Translations under genes and position numbers: made by a program | Notes under the pieces: generated by a model | Seen by the model: the letters and a program-made list of their open reading frames with translations, nothing else | What the model was told of the DNA's origin: nothing | Databases searched by the model: none | NCBI RefSeq assembly: GCF_000382305.1 | Contig: NZ_KB908018.1 | Span: 186,001-250,000, forward strand | Length of the DNA: 64,000 bases | Direction: 5' to 3' | Source: Vitreoscilla stercoraria DSM 513 | Lineage (GTDB): Bacteria > Pseudomonadota > Gammaproteobacteria > Burkholderiales > Neisseriaceae | In this document: in pieces, positions 1 through 8,500 of the stretch | How positions within the stretch are numbered: position 1 is the stretch's first letter | How the letters are laid out: every line of letters starts with the position of its first letter

Positions 1-1000
1 GAGATTGATCATAGCCTTGAAAATGGCGGCTGCTTGGTTCAATTTGGAACAGTTCTGAATCCGAATCTTGGTAATCGTATCCCATTTTGATGGCTTGCAA
101 GCTGCCATTGTTTTCAGGCAGATATTGGTATTGCAAGCTGGTGCGCATGCGTTCGCTGGCAGTGTCATCCAAACTGCCCACGCTCAATAAATCTTGAGAA
201 TGACCATTGCGTTTGAAATATTCGCCTGTGGCGCTCAATTGATGTGTACCTAAATCCAGTTTGCCTTTGAGCAAAAGATTGTTGCTGTCATTGTCTTGCT
301 CGCTCGATTGTGCGCCTGCGCTTTGGGTTTCGCCATAGCTGCGATGGGTATACATCACCAAGCCTGAAGCCACGTCGCCTTTGGCAGCACCGCCTAAAGT
401 ACTGCTCCAACCTTGATTGCCGCTGTTATAACCGCCTTTGAATAAGCCACCGACACGGCTGCCTTCGGCAATCAAATCTTCAGGATTGTACGTTTTCATA
501 TTGACCGAGCCGCCAATGGCTTCACCTGAATATTGTGCTTCAAACGGCCCTTTGACCACGTTGATGGTATTGATGGTATCGGGTTCCACCACATTTTGAC
601 CGAATGTCATGCCATTTTTAGAACGATTGTTGTTGCCGCCATACCAAAAACTGTCTTTGAATGAATCGGGTAGGTTCAAACCATCGACCATGACCAAAAC
701 TCGGTCTTCTGAAATACCTCGAATATTGAAATTGCCATTGTTCAAGCCTGTTTGGGATTCCACTTCTACGCCGGGCTCATACCCAACCATGGTTTTGAGG
801 TCGTGCGCGCCAGCTTTGTCCAAATCATCGCGACTGATTTTTTGATTGTGGGTGTTGGCAGTCGTTGCTTGGTCGGCATTGATGATAATGGTTGGTAACA
901 CGGTTTCTGCTTCGTTATTGGCTGACCATGCAGCTTGTGAAGATAGAGCCGCTAAAGCACTGCAGACACAGTAAACGATGGGACGAAGAGAGCGAATCAT
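1..1000 (-). CDS. TonB-dependent haem/haemoglobin-type outer membrane receptor (3' end outside window)
   Basis: The minus strand is open from an ATG at 1000 to the window edge, giving the first 333 residues or so. The protein starts with a Sec signal peptide (MIRSLRP, then a small hydrophobic Ala-rich stretch ending near SQAAWSA). The plug domain follows, with the family-typical stretches NIRGISEDRVLVMVDG, VVKGPFEAQYSGEAIGGSV and then the first barrel strands. The plug pattern is that of the TonB-dependent haemoglobin/transferrin/lactoferrin receptor group. Its role would be TonB-powered import of haem or iron complexes across the outer membrane. It diverges from an IsdG-like monooxygenase over a Fur box, which favours haem as the substrate. 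Substrate identity is an inference, because the barrel and binding loops lie mostly outside the window. Confidence 0.85.
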   Translation of the reverse strand, partial: MIRSLRPIVYCVCSALAALSSQAAWSANNEAETVLPTIIINADQATTANTHNQKISRDDLDKAGAHDLKTMVGYEPGVEVESQTGLNNGNFNIRGISEDRVLVMVDGLNLPDSFKDSFWYGGNNNRSKNGMTFGQNVVEPDTINTINVVKGPFEAQYSGEAIGGSVNMKTYNPEDLIAEGSRVGGLFKGGYNSGNQGWSSTLGGAAKGDVASGLVMYTHRSYGETQSAGAQSSEQDNDSNNLLLKGKLDLGTHQLSATGEYFKRNGHSQDLLSVGSLDDTASERMRTSLQYQYLPENNGSLQAIKMGYDYQDSDSELFQIEPSSRHFQGYDQS

Positions 1001-1048
1001 TGAAAAACTTTCTGGCAATCGGTATCGGTTGATGAATGGTATAGTTGT

Positions 1049-1090
1049 GATAATAATTTTGATAATTATTATCATTTGTATTATTATCGG
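1049..1090. promoter_or_regulatory. Fur box between divergent haem genes
   Basis: The stretch consists of repeated GATAAT/ATTATC hexamers: GATAATAATT, then GATAATTATTATC, then ATTATTATC. This is the array of overlapping 6-mers that makes up Fur (ferric uptake regulator) sites. It lies between the start of the receptor (1000) and the monooxygenase (1202), so one site could shut off both genes when iron is plentiful. Confidence 0.75.
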
Positions 1091-1201
1091 AATGTTCCCA
1101 AAGAATTGTCAAGATAAGTTTATTTTTTGTGGTAAAAAGGTTGGGTTGAAACAGATGTCATGTTTTAAAAGTTGTCTTAAATCAAATAATAAGGAAGCAA
1201 A

Positions 1202-1528
1202 ATGATTGTTGTGACCAATCGTATCTGTGTGTCTAAAGGCAAAGGTGCTGAAATGGCGCCACGTTTTACCAGTTCTCAAGCTTTGTGTGAGTTTGCAGGT
1301 TTCATCAAAGTAGAGGTGATTGTGGTAGAGCAAGAAAATCAAGATGAAATGAGCGTGAATATGTATTGGCGCACTATGGAGGATTTTCAAGTTTGGCGCG
1401 CTTCGGATGCGTTTAAAGCGGCGCACAAGCGTCCACCTAAAGGTGAAAATGACCCTAATGCCGTTATTGGTAGCCAATTGTTGTTTGGTCAAGTGGCTGC
1501 AACATTGCTGAATGATGCAGTGTCATAA
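1202..1528 (+). CDS. IsdG-like haem-degrading monooxygenase (ABM fold)
   Basis: A 108-residue protein of the antibiotic-biosynthesis-monooxygenase fold. It carries the IsdG/IsdI catalytic triad in the expected spacing: Asn6 in VVTNRI, Trp65 in DFQVW and His75 in FKAAHK. Enzymes of this group use haem as both substrate and cofactor, opening the ring in the cytoplasm to release iron. The start ATG has an AAGGA ribosome binding site about 10 bases upstream. The divergent TonB receptor and the shared Fur box suggest import and breakdown of haem as one unit. The triad makes me fairly sure of haem degradation; the exact product (staphylobilin-type or other) cannot be read from sequence. Confidence 0.8.
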   Translation: MIVVTNRICVSKGKGAEMAPRFTSSQALCEFAGFIKVEVIVVEQENQDEMSVNMYWRTMEDFQVWRASDAFKAAHKRPPKGENDPNAVIGSQLLFGQVAATLLNDAVS

Positions 1529-1702
1529 TACGCTTAAGGCGTTTTGTAGGCATTTTTTGAGGTTTACAGGACGCTTTTGATGTGTTTGTATGACACTTTT
1601 AAAGTGTATAAAAACAAAGTGTTCGTGATTTATGCGATGTTAGAATCGAAAAATGCTTGCGTAAAATCGCCATTGGTGTTTTAATACGCATCTCTTAAGC
1701 GC

Positions 1703-1778
1703 GGCCAGATAGCTCAGTCGGTAGAGCAACGGATTGAAAATCCGTGTGTCGGCGGTTCGATCCCGCCTCTGGCCACCA
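1703..1778 (+). tRNA. tRNA-Phe (GAA), copy 1
   Basis: A 76-base cloverleaf. The acceptor stem is GGCCAGA/TCTGGCC with an encoded CCA. The anticodon stem ACGGA/TCCGT encloses the GAA anticodon, and the T arm contains GGTTCGATCC. It is identical to the second copy 36 bases downstream. Confidence 0.97.
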
Positions 1779-1814
1779 TTTAAGATTGCTTCAAAACTTG
1801 TCATGAGACATCAT

Positions 1815-1890
1815 GGCCAGATAGCTCAGTCGGTAGAGCAACGGATTGAAAATCCGTGTGTCGGCGGTTCGATCCCGCCTCTGGCCACCA
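1815..1890 (+). tRNA. tRNA-Phe (GAA), copy 2
   Basis: A second 76-base tRNA-Phe gene, identical base for base to the one at 1703-1778. The two are separated by a 36-base spacer and are probably co-transcribed and ended by the hairpin at 1918. Confidence 0.97.
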
Positions 1891-1917
1891 TTTGAATCCA
1901 AGTTTCAAAAAATCATC

Positions 1918-1944
1918 ATCTGCTCAAAGGCAGATTTTTTTTTG
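1918..1944 (+). terminator. Rho-independent terminator after tRNA-Phe pair
   Basis: Stem ATCTGC/GCAGAT with a six-base loop, followed directly by a run of eight to nine T. Confidence 0.75.
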
Positions 1945-2000
1945 GTTTTTTGGGGAGGCACTGTTCAAAAATGTGGTTTTCAAGCGTCCTGTAACACCTT

Positions 2001-2879
2001 TCAATCAAAAAGACTTTGTGCCACTTCAATGAATGCTTGGCAAGCAGGGCTCATATGGGTTTTGTTTTTCACCGCCAAACCAATTTTGCGGCTGACATTC
2101 GGGCGCAGCGGTTTTTTAATTACATTTGGATAACGCTCCAATACTTCATCAAACAAAGCCATCTCTGCCACAATACTCGCACCTAGTTGTGCATTGACCA
2201 TATTGATGATGGTCATTAATTGAGAAAAATGGTATTGGATTTTGGGTTTGGATTGGTGTTGTTGCAAGATTTTCTCAACATAGGTTTGACTGCCTGCGGT
2301 GGTCATGATGAAGGGTAGATGATCTAAATCCTTGGGATGAATAAAGGTTTGTTGTGCCAATGGGAAACTGCTGGGAAGCAAAGCCACAAAGCGGTCTTCG
2401 GTCAAAGCAAACGTGTCAAAACGCTCATCCGGCAAGACCACAAAACCCACATCAATTTTACGCTCTAACAGCCAAGTGCTGATTTCTTTGTCATCGCCTT
2501 CGTCTATGTACACATCAATTTTGGGATAGCGTTGTTGGAAGGCTTCTAAAATTTTGGGCAACAGGCAAATCGAAGCCGAGGTTCCAAATGAACCAATTTT
2601 GATGGAGCCTTCGTGTAAACCGCGCAAAGAGGACACATGTTGCTGCAAGGTTTGATTCACACTCAGCAATTCTTTGGCATGTAACAACAACGTGTGCCCT
2701 GCCTCAGTGAGCTCAAACTCGGTGTGGTGGCGCGACATCAAGCTCAATTGCCATTCTTTTTCCAAGCTTTTGATGGCATGTGAAACAGCCGATTGTGAAA
2801 TGTTCAAGCGTTCGGCTGTGGCGGTGAAACTTTTCAATTCTGCCACCAAAACAAAAATGTCCAATTGGGTGAAAGTCAT
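2001..2879 (-). CDS. LysR-family transcriptional regulator
   Basis: A 292-residue LysR-type regulator. Residues 1-60 are the winged helix-turn-helix, with the family-typical SFTATAERLNISQSAVSHAIKSL. The rest is the effector-binding domain, with FGTSASICLLPKILEAFQQRYP in the first lobe. It is divergent from the AEC-family permease at 2989, with about 110 bases between the starts. In the usual LysR arrangement this suggests it controls that transporter in response to a small organic molecule. The effector is not predictable from sequence. Confidence 0.85.
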   Translation of the reverse strand: MTFTQLDIFVLVAELKSFTATAERLNISQSAVSHAIKSLEKEWQLSLMSRHHTEFELTEAGHTLLLHAKELLSVNQTLQQHVSSLRGLHEGSIKIGSFGTSASICLLPKILEAFQQRYPKIDVYIDEGDDKEISTWLLERKIDVGFVVLPDERFDTFALTEDRFVALLPSSFPLAQQTFIHPKDLDHLPFIMTTAGSQTYVEKILQQHQSKPKIQYHFSQLMTIINMVNAQLGASIVAEMALFDEVLERYPNVIKKPLRPNVSRKIGLAVKNKTHMSPACQAFIEVAQSLFD

Positions 2880-2988
2880 GGCTGATACATGAGTAAAACC
2901 TCATTTTATCATGAGTATGCATGAGTGGTATGCTGTGTTCATTCTCAAACAAAGCGGCCTGTAACAGGCGTGAGCGGATGAAAACAAG

Positions 2989-3894
2989 ATGGAACAAATG
3001 GTATTGGCGCTGTTTCCAGCAATTGCCTTGATTGCCAGTGGTTATGTGTGTAAACGGCAAAATTTTTTTGGTGCAGATTTTTGGGCAGGTGCGGAGAAGC
3101 TGAATTATTACGTTTTGTTTCCAGCTTTGCTGTTTTTGTCTTTATCCAAAGCCAACATTACATGGCAACCATTGGTGCAAGTGGTGTGGGCGATGTTGAT
3201 GGTGGTGGGTGTGGTGGCAGCTTTGGTATTTTGGTTGGGTCAAAAATACCACATCAGCCCACAACGTTTGGGCGTGTATATGCAAAGCAATATCCGCTTT
3301 AACACGTATATTGGTTTGGCGGTAGTGTCTACTTTGGCAGACGGATTGGGTGCGCCGATTTTGGCGGTCATCATGGCGGTGAGCATTCCATTGGTGAATG
3401 TTTTGTCTATTGTTTCTTTGCTGCCAAAAGAGCAAATGAATTTGCCCAATATTTTGAAATCATTGTTTAAAAATCCATTGATTGCCTCTTGTGTGGCAGG
3501 TTCTGTTGTCAATGTGTTGAACATTCCAATATGGGCAGGTTTGGGGCAATTGTTGCAATTGTTTTCTAATTCCAGTTTGACCTTGGGCTTGTTGTGTGTG
3601 GGTGCGGCCTTGCAATTTGGGCAAATCAAACAAAACGCACATTGGGTGGTATTACACAGTGTTTCAAAATTGTTATTGTTGCCCGTATTGGCATTTGGCG
3701 TGTGTTGGTTGTTTGGCTTGAGTCCTTTGGCAACACAAGTTTTGGTTGTGTTTTTTGGTTTGCCAACAGCATCGGCATCGTATGTATTGACCAAAGTTTT
3801 GAACGGTGATGCGGTTTTGATGGCAGGCATTATCAGCTTGCAAACGGTTTTAAGTGTTTTGACTTTGCCTGCATTGATGTATTTTTTGTTGTGA
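2989..3894 (+). CDS. AEC-family (auxin efflux carrier-like) permease
   Basis: A 301-residue, almost entirely hydrophobic protein with about ten predicted membrane helices. It starts with LALFPAIALIASGYVCKR, as in the bile/acid-symporter-fold AEC transporters (MdcF/YfdV-like). Bacterial members move small organic acids or similar anions across the inner membrane. The N-terminal half has five helices, then a cytoplasmic loop near residues 145-155 (LPKEQMNLPN), then a repeat-like second half. It is divergent from a LysR regulator that probably controls it. An AGCGGCCTGTAA repeat lies 25 bases before the start codon. Substrate unknown. Confidence 0.8.
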   Translation: MEQMVLALFPAIALIASGYVCKRQNFFGADFWAGAEKLNYYVLFPALLFLSLSKANITWQPLVQVVWAMLMVVGVVAALVFWLGQKYHISPQRLGVYMQSNIRFNTYIGLAVVSTLADGLGAPILAVIMAVSIPLVNVLSIVSLLPKEQMNLPNILKSLFKNPLIASCVAGSVVNVLNIPIWAGLGQLLQLFSNSSLTLGLLCVGAALQFGQIKQNAHWVVLHSVSKLLLLPVLAFGVCWLFGLSPLATQVLVVFFGLPTASASYVLTKVLNGDAVLMAGIISLQTVLSVLTLPALMYFLL

Positions 3895-3912
3895 AAAATG
3901 CAATATGCAATC

Positions 3913-3946
3913 AAAAAAGCCACTGGTGAAACAGTGGCTTTTTTTA
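3913..3946. terminator. Bidirectional terminator between permease and pbpG
   Basis: Stem AAAAAGCCACTG/CAGTGGCTTTTTT with loop GTGAAA. The A-run on the left and T-run on the right make it usable from both sides. It lies between convergent genes. Confidence 0.85.
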
Positions 3947-3963
3947 GATGTTTGCGTAGCGAC

Positions 3964-4905
3964 CTAAACAGGACCTTGGTATTGCACCCAATTGCCAATA
4001 CTGCGAGCGTCGTTGACGCGCGTTGCAGAAGTTGGCGAGTTGAGCAAGACCATGACAATAGGGCGGCCTTGAATTTGGGTTTCTACGACCATAGAACGAC
4101 CGGCTTCACGAATATAACCTGTTTTTTGTACCACCACATTCCAAGTGCCTTCACGCACCAATGCATTGGAATTGGAATATTTTTGGGTTTTACCCGCACT
4201 GGTTGGAATAAACGCTTCGTTGTGGGTGGAGTAATAACGGATGGCTTGGTATTGAGACGCTGCTAAAACCATTTTGGCCAAATCGTTGGCCGTGGATACA
4301 TTTTGTGGGCTTAAGCCAGTAGGTTCGACAAAGCGAGAATTGGTCATACCCAATTGTTGCGCTTTTTGGTTCATGGCGTTGACAAATGCAGGCATACCGC
4401 CTGGATAAGTACGACCCAAAGCATGAATGGCTCGGTTTTCACTGCTCATCAAGCCGATGTGTAGCAATTGTTCACGCGTCAACACCGTACCAATAGACAA
4501 ACGGCTGCCTGTGCCTTTGAGGCGATCGATTTCATCATTGGTGATGGTAATGCGCTCGTTAGGGTTCAGTCCTGCATCCAGCAATACCATGGCGCTCATC
4601 AATTTGCTGATAGAAGCAATTGGACGCACGCTGTTACTGCTTTTTTGATACAAAGGGCGGCCTGTATTGGCATCTAAAATCAAAGCCGATTGTGATGTCA
4701 ATACCGGACCTAATTGTTGCGCTTCAAAACTCAATTCACGAAATTGTGCTTGGGGCGTGGCTTCGGGAGTGACCAAATTTTGTTCTGAGATAAATTGACC
4801 TAAAATGTCTAAATCATCGGCGTGGGCAGGAAGGCTGATTCCTAATGTCAAGCACAAACCTAAAGTGGCATACCAAGTGGGTTTGCGGCGCAGCACGTTT
4901 AACAT
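3964..4905 (-). CDS. pbpG: D-alanyl-D-alanine endopeptidase (PBP7/8 family)
   Basis: A penicillin-binding-protein serine hydrolase that cuts or trims cross-linked peptidoglycan in the periplasm. The start at 4905 (MLNVLRRK) is chosen because AAGGA lies just upstream and a signal peptide ending PAHADD follows at once; an ATG 60 bases upstream would put 20 odd residues before it. From this start the protein has 313 residues. The active-site motifs are S98-I-S-K101 (SxxK, nucleophile), S155-E-N157 (SxN) and K261-T-G263. The length and the absence of a large C-terminal domain fit PbpG rather than DacA/DacC. Confidence 0.88.
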   Translation of the reverse strand: MLNVLRRKPTWYATLGLCLTLGISLPAHADDLDILGQFISEQNLVTPEATPQAQFRELSFEAQQLGPVLTSQSALILDANTGRPLYQKSSNSVRPIASISKLMSAMVLLDAGLNPNERITITNDEIDRLKGTGSRLSIGTVLTREQLLHIGLMSSENRAIHALGRTYPGGMPAFVNAMNQKAQQLGMTNSRFVEPTGLSPQNVSTANDLAKMVLAASQYQAIRYYSTHNEAFIPTSAGKTQKYSNSNALVREGTWNVVVQKTGYIREAGRSMVVETQIQGRPIVMVLLNSPTSATRVNDARSIGNWVQYQGPV

Positions 4906-5167
4906 AAGCTGTTCCTTTGTAAATTCGAACTTCATTTTATGATGATAAGGTAATAGTCGCTGCATATTGTACCGAGCTGTTCTCCTTGTTAGTGTTTAGT
5001 TGTGTAAACCTAGCCACTATTTACATTGTAGACATTTTTCATTCACATCTTGCTGATTTAAAGCAAGAAGCTTGTGCAAGCTCGGCTTGGCTTATTTTGT
5101 GGCATGGTCAAACGGCTGGCTTGGGGCTACAATCAACTTCTTTTTGTTGCTCTCACGAATTGACACC

Positions 5168-6358
5168 ATGGAAAACTACTTAACTCCCAATTTTGCATTT
5201 GCTCCCGTGATTCCTGAGTCTGCCCAAGGCAGCCGTGTTTGGGACACTGAAGGTCGTGAATATATCGATTTGGCTGGCGGCATTGCTGTCAATGCGCTGG
5301 GACATTGCCATCCTGTGTTACAGGCCGCTTTGAACCAACAAGCGGCAAAATTGTGGCACATCTCCAATCTTTACACGACCCAAGCTGCCCAAGATTTGGC
5401 GCAAAAACTGGTTGAAAACACGTTTGCGGACAAGGTTTTTTTCTGTAACTCGGGTGCCGAAGCCAACGAAGCGGCGTTTAAATTGGCGCGCAAATATGCG
5501 TTTGACCATTTTGGTGCTGAGAAAAACGAAATCATCGCTTGTGTGAATGGTTTTCATGGTCGCACTTTATTTACGGTGAGTGTCGGTGGACAGCCCAAAT
5601 ACCAAGAAGGTTTCGCACCTTTACCTGCTGGCATTACCCATATTCCATTCAACGATGTGGCGGCTTTGGAAGCGGCCATCAGCGACAAAACTTGTGCAGT
5701 GGTGATTGAGCCTGTGCAAGGAGAAAGCGGTGTGTTGCCTGCGGACATTGAATTTTTACAGGCCGCTCGTCGTGTGTGTGACGAAAATCAAGCATTGTTG
5801 GTGTTGGACGAAGTGCAAACAGGCATGGGACGTACCGGCAAATTGTTTGCTTACGAGCATTATGGCGTGTTGCCAGACATTGTTTCGAGTGCCAAAGCTT
5901 TGGGCGCGGGTTTCCCAATTGGTGCGATGTTGACCAGCGATAAAGTGGCACCAAGCTTGTCTTTGGGTTCGCATGGCAGCACATTCGGTGGTAACCCATT
6001 GGCAGCAGCGGTAGGCAGCGCCGCATTTGACATCATCAACGATGCGCAAACTTTGGCACATGTGAATGCGCAAGGTGCACGTTTACAGGACGCTTTGCGC
6101 CAAATTGGTGAAGAATTCGGTTTGTTTGAACAAGTGCGTGGTTTGGGGCTCTTAATCGGAGCGGTGTTGAGTGAGGCTTATGCACAACGGGCAGGCGAAT
6201 TTGTGAAAGTGGCATTGCAACACGGTTTGATGATTTTGAATGCAGGCAGCAATGTGGTGCGTTTTGCGCCAAGTTTGTTGCTCAGTGATGAAGATTTACA
6301 GGACGCTGTGGCGGCTTTGCGCCAAACGGCACAAGCTTTTGTGCAAGCGGACAAGTAA
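5168..6358 (+). CDS. argD: Acetylornithine/succinyldiaminopimelate aminotransferase
   Basis: A 396-residue class III PLP aminotransferase for arginine (and possibly lysine) synthesis, acting in the cytoplasm. Visible motifs are NSGAEAN at 94-100, FHGRT near 129, DEVQTG at 214-219 and the PLP lysine K243 in SSAKALGAG. The start MENYLTPN at 5168 gives the usual family length. An upstream in-frame ATG at 5072 would add 32 residues with no family counterpart. Four copies of the 12-base repeat lie inside this gene (5318, 5756, 6083, 6296), encoding LQAA or LQDA. No other argD-pathway gene is adjacent. Confidence 0.92.
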   Translation: MENYLTPNFAFAPVIPESAQGSRVWDTEGREYIDLAGGIAVNALGHCHPVLQAALNQQAAKLWHISNLYTTQAAQDLAQKLVENTFADKVFFCNSGAEANEAAFKLARKYAFDHFGAEKNEIIACVNGFHGRTLFTVSVGGQPKYQEGFAPLPAGITHIPFNDVAALEAAISDKTCAVVIEPVQGESGVLPADIEFLQAARRVCDENQALLVLDEVQTGMGRTGKLFAYEHYGVLPDIVSSAKALGAGFPIGAMLTSDKVAPSLSLGSHGSTFGGNPLAAAVGSAAFDIINDAQTLAHVNAQGARLQDALRQIGEEFGLFEQVRGLGLLIGAVLSEAYAQRAGEFVKVALQHGLMILNAGSNVVRFAPSLLLSDEDLQDAVAALRQTAQAFVQADK

Positions 6359-6376
6359 TCTAGATTGAGGTTAAAA

Positions 6377-7068
6377 ATGGGCAAACGTCGTGTGGTGGTT
6401 TTGAGTGGTGCCGGCATCAGTGCAGAAAGCGGCCTGAAAACTTTTCGCGATGCCAATGGCTTGTGGGAAGGTCATAAGGTGGAAGACGTTGCCACGCCTG
6501 AGGCGTTTGCCCGCAATCCCAAATTGGTATTTACAATCAGCGTCGAGCGCAATTGCAAACCGTACAGCCGAATGCCTCACATCGGGCGTTGGTGGATTTA
6601 GAGCGCGATTTTGATGTGCAGATTATTACGCAAAATGTGGATGATTTGCATGAGCGAGCAGGCAGTACGCAAGTATTGCATTTGCATGGTGAATTGAACA
6701 AGTTGCGCAGCAGTGTGCATGAGCATTATGTGATTGATTGGACTGAGCCGCAAACCTTAGCGCATTGCGACCCTTGGGGCAATCCGATGCGCCCGTTTAT
6801 TGTGTGGTTTGGTGAGAATGTTCCATTGATTAAGGATGCCATTGCGTGGGTGAAACAAGCGGATTTGGTGCTTATTGTGGGCACATCTTTGCAAGTGTAT
6901 CCTGCGGCAGGTTTGTTACATGAAGCCCCTCCACATGCCAAAATTGTCTATGTCGACCCGAATGCCCAAGCGGTTTTGGGCAACTCAGTACAAACCATTG
7001 CAGCGCCCGCAACCATTGGGGTGCCACAAGTGGTGGCGCAGTGGCTAGCAGAACATGATGAGGTGTAA
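6377..7068 (+). pseudogene. cobB: Sir2-family NAD-dependent deacylase, frameshifted
   Basis: The start (ATG 6377, GAGG upstream) encodes the Rossmann motif VVLSGAGISAESGL and FRDANGLWEGH. The frame is lost near 6528-6540, where the family has a conserved LVxxFYNxRR stretch. Reading on in the next frame gives YNQRRAQLQ, then TQNVDDLHERAG, the catalytic-region HLHGEL, WFGE and the GTSLQV NAD-binding segment, ending at 7068. About 7 bases seem to be missing relative to the family pattern. The two halves together make one normal-length class III sirtuin. The sequence is therefore a broken gene or contains an assembly error. It would have removed acyl groups from protein lysines. Confidence 0.75.
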
Positions 7069-7737
7069 ATGAAGTGGTTAAAACCCACAACGTGGTTGGT
7101 TTGGATGTGTCGCTATTTGGCGGCACAACGTTTTTCTACGGTCTTGATTTGGGCGGTGATTGGCGTATTGGTTTGGCATGGTGTTTGGCGTTGGGTGGAG
7201 GCATGGTTATGGACAGAATCTGCATGGCCTGATGCGTTCAAGCGTCCTGTAAGCCTTGCTGTGTATGTTGTGCCATTTTTGTGGCCTTTAGGATGTTTTT
7301 TGTGTTTTATATGGGGTTTGTGGCGGCGTTTTCAGAGCAAAAAAATCATTACAAAATTGCAATACCAGACTAAAAGTGGTTTTGATGATGTGTCGTGGCA
7401 AGACTTTGAAGTTTTGGTAGCAGAATTGTTTCGTCGCCAAGGTTTTGACGTGCAATTGCAAGGCGGCGATCACCCCGATGGTGGCATAGATGTGATTGTT
7501 AAGCGCGATGGCGGCACATATTTGGTACAGTGCAAGCATTGGAAAGCACAGCGCGTGGGCGTGAAAGTGGTGCGCGAGTTGTATGGCGTGGTGGCAGCAG
7601 AAGGCAAAGATGGCGGTTACGTCATCACTTCAGGACACTTTACGCCTGATGCGGTGGCGTTTGCCAAAGGCATTGCAATGAAACTCATTAACGGTCATCA
7701 ATTGGCACAAATCATTGAAGAAGAAAAGAATTTATAA
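7069..7737 (+). CDS. Membrane-anchored Mrr-type restriction endonuclease-fold protein
   Basis: A 222-residue protein with two hydrophobic segments (about 23-42 and 61-85) followed by a cytoplasmic Mrr_cat domain (about 105-220). The nuclease core is readable: DFEVLVAELFRRQGFDV, then GGIDVIV with Asp141, then YLVQCKHW with Gln154 and Lys156, the D-(Q/E)xK metal site. Family members cut or bind DNA, and membrane-tethered versions are common but poorly characterised. The ATG follows the stop codon of the broken sirtuin gene without a gap, so the two are co-transcribed. Target and role are unknown; defence against foreign DNA is one possibility. Confidence 0.75.
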   Translation: MKWLKPTTWLVWMCRYLAAQRFSTVLIWAVIGVLVWHGVWRWVEAWLWTESAWPDAFKRPVSLAVYVVPFLWPLGCFLCFIWGLWRRFQSKKIITKLQYQTKSGFDDVSWQDFEVLVAELFRRQGFDVQLQGGDHPDGGIDVIVKRDGGTYLVQCKHWKAQRVGVKVVRELYGVVAAEGKDGGYVITSGHFTPDAVAFAKGIAMKLINGHQLAQIIEEEKNL

Positions 7738-7750
7738 GGATGAAAAATGG

Positions 7751-7781
7751 AAACGCTGCTTGATTAAGCAGCGTTTTTTTT
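7751..7781 (+). terminator. Rho-independent terminator after the Mrr-like gene
   Basis: Stem AAACGCTGCTT/AAGCAGCGTTT with loop GATT, followed by T residues. Confidence 0.85.
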
Positions 7782-7802
7782 GCGACTAGGTTTACAGGCC
7801 GC

Positions 7803-8315
7803 TTAAAATATATTTTGTAACCACGGTATTAAATGTGCAATGGTCACTACCGAAACAATGATGAATGCGCAGCCAATTTTGGCAATCACGCCAGCAATGA
7901 AGCCGATAAACGTGCCCAGACCGACTTTGCCTGCTTTGAGCAAATCTTTTTTGTCCAAATATTCACCAATGGCAGCGCCTACCAAAGGCCCCAAGAAAAT
8001 CGCAATCCACAGGCCACCCAACGACACTACCGCTCCGACCAATGCCCCAATAATACTGCCCCACAAGGCTTTTTTGCTGGCGCCTGTGAATTTGGCGCCT
8101 AAAGTGCCTGCCACATAATCGAGCGCAGAGCCGATGATGGCAATCAAGGCAATGGCGCCTAAGCTCCACCAAGACATGTAAAAAAATTGGTTGGCATAGC
8201 CTATGGACAGCGCGCCAACAAACATCAACGGTAAGCCAGGCAAAGCGGGATAGACAATGCCTAAGATACCAATCACCAATAAAATCAAGCCAATGATGAT
8301 AAAAATAGTGGTCAT
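7803..8315 (-). CDS. DUF456 family membrane protein
   Basis: A 170-residue protein with about four or five membrane helices. It begins IFIIIGLILLVIGILGIVYPALPG and has two glycine-rich helices (GALVGAVVSLGGLW and GPLVGAAIGEYLD) typical of DUF456. The family has no established function; the glycine-zipper helices suggest tight helix packing or oligomers. Its stop codon overlaps the end of a TTACAGGCCGCT repeat (7792-7803). It is convergent with the Mrr-like gene and divergent from ssuE. Confidence 0.8.
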   Translation of the reverse strand: MTTIFIIIGLILLVIGILGIVYPALPGLPLMFVGALSIGYANQFFYMSWWSLGAIALIAIIGSALDYVAGTLGAKFTGASKKALWGSIIGALVGAVVSLGGLWIAIFLGPLVGAAIGEYLDKKDLLKAGKVGLGTFIGFIAGVIAKIGCAFIIVSVVTIAHLIPWLQNIF

Positions 8316-8415
8316 AACTGTTCTTTCATGAATCTGTTTTAATCACATTATGTCGGCAAAATTTGTAAATAACAATTGCCAGAATCAGCATTGTTGCTAT
8401 TTTTTTATAACTTCT

Positions 8416-8443
8416 AAGAATAAAAAAATGATTTTTTATTCTT
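8416..8443. promoter_or_regulatory. AT-rich perfect dyad upstream of ssuE
   Basis: Arms AAGAATAAAAAA/TTTTTTATTCTT (12 bp, perfect) around a four-base loop, in the 185-base divergent gap before the sulfonate operon, about 60 bases before ssuE. It could be an operator or a leader hairpin. Assignment to a regulator such as CysB or Cbl would be a guess. Confidence 0.4.
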
Positions 8444-8500
8444 TTTTATTTATGTAAATTCTTGTTACATTGCATTCAATCTTAAAACGGAGTGCAGCAG

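Noticed and set aside
3240..4058. Long opposite-strand frame over the AEC permease
   Set aside because: It is a shadow: low-complexity Thr/Asn/Lys-rich sequence with no family pattern, and the plus-strand permease explains the region.
5072..5167. N-terminal extension of ArgD from an ATG at 5072
   Set aside because: The 32 extra residues have no family counterpart, and MENYLTPN at 5168 gives the normal start.
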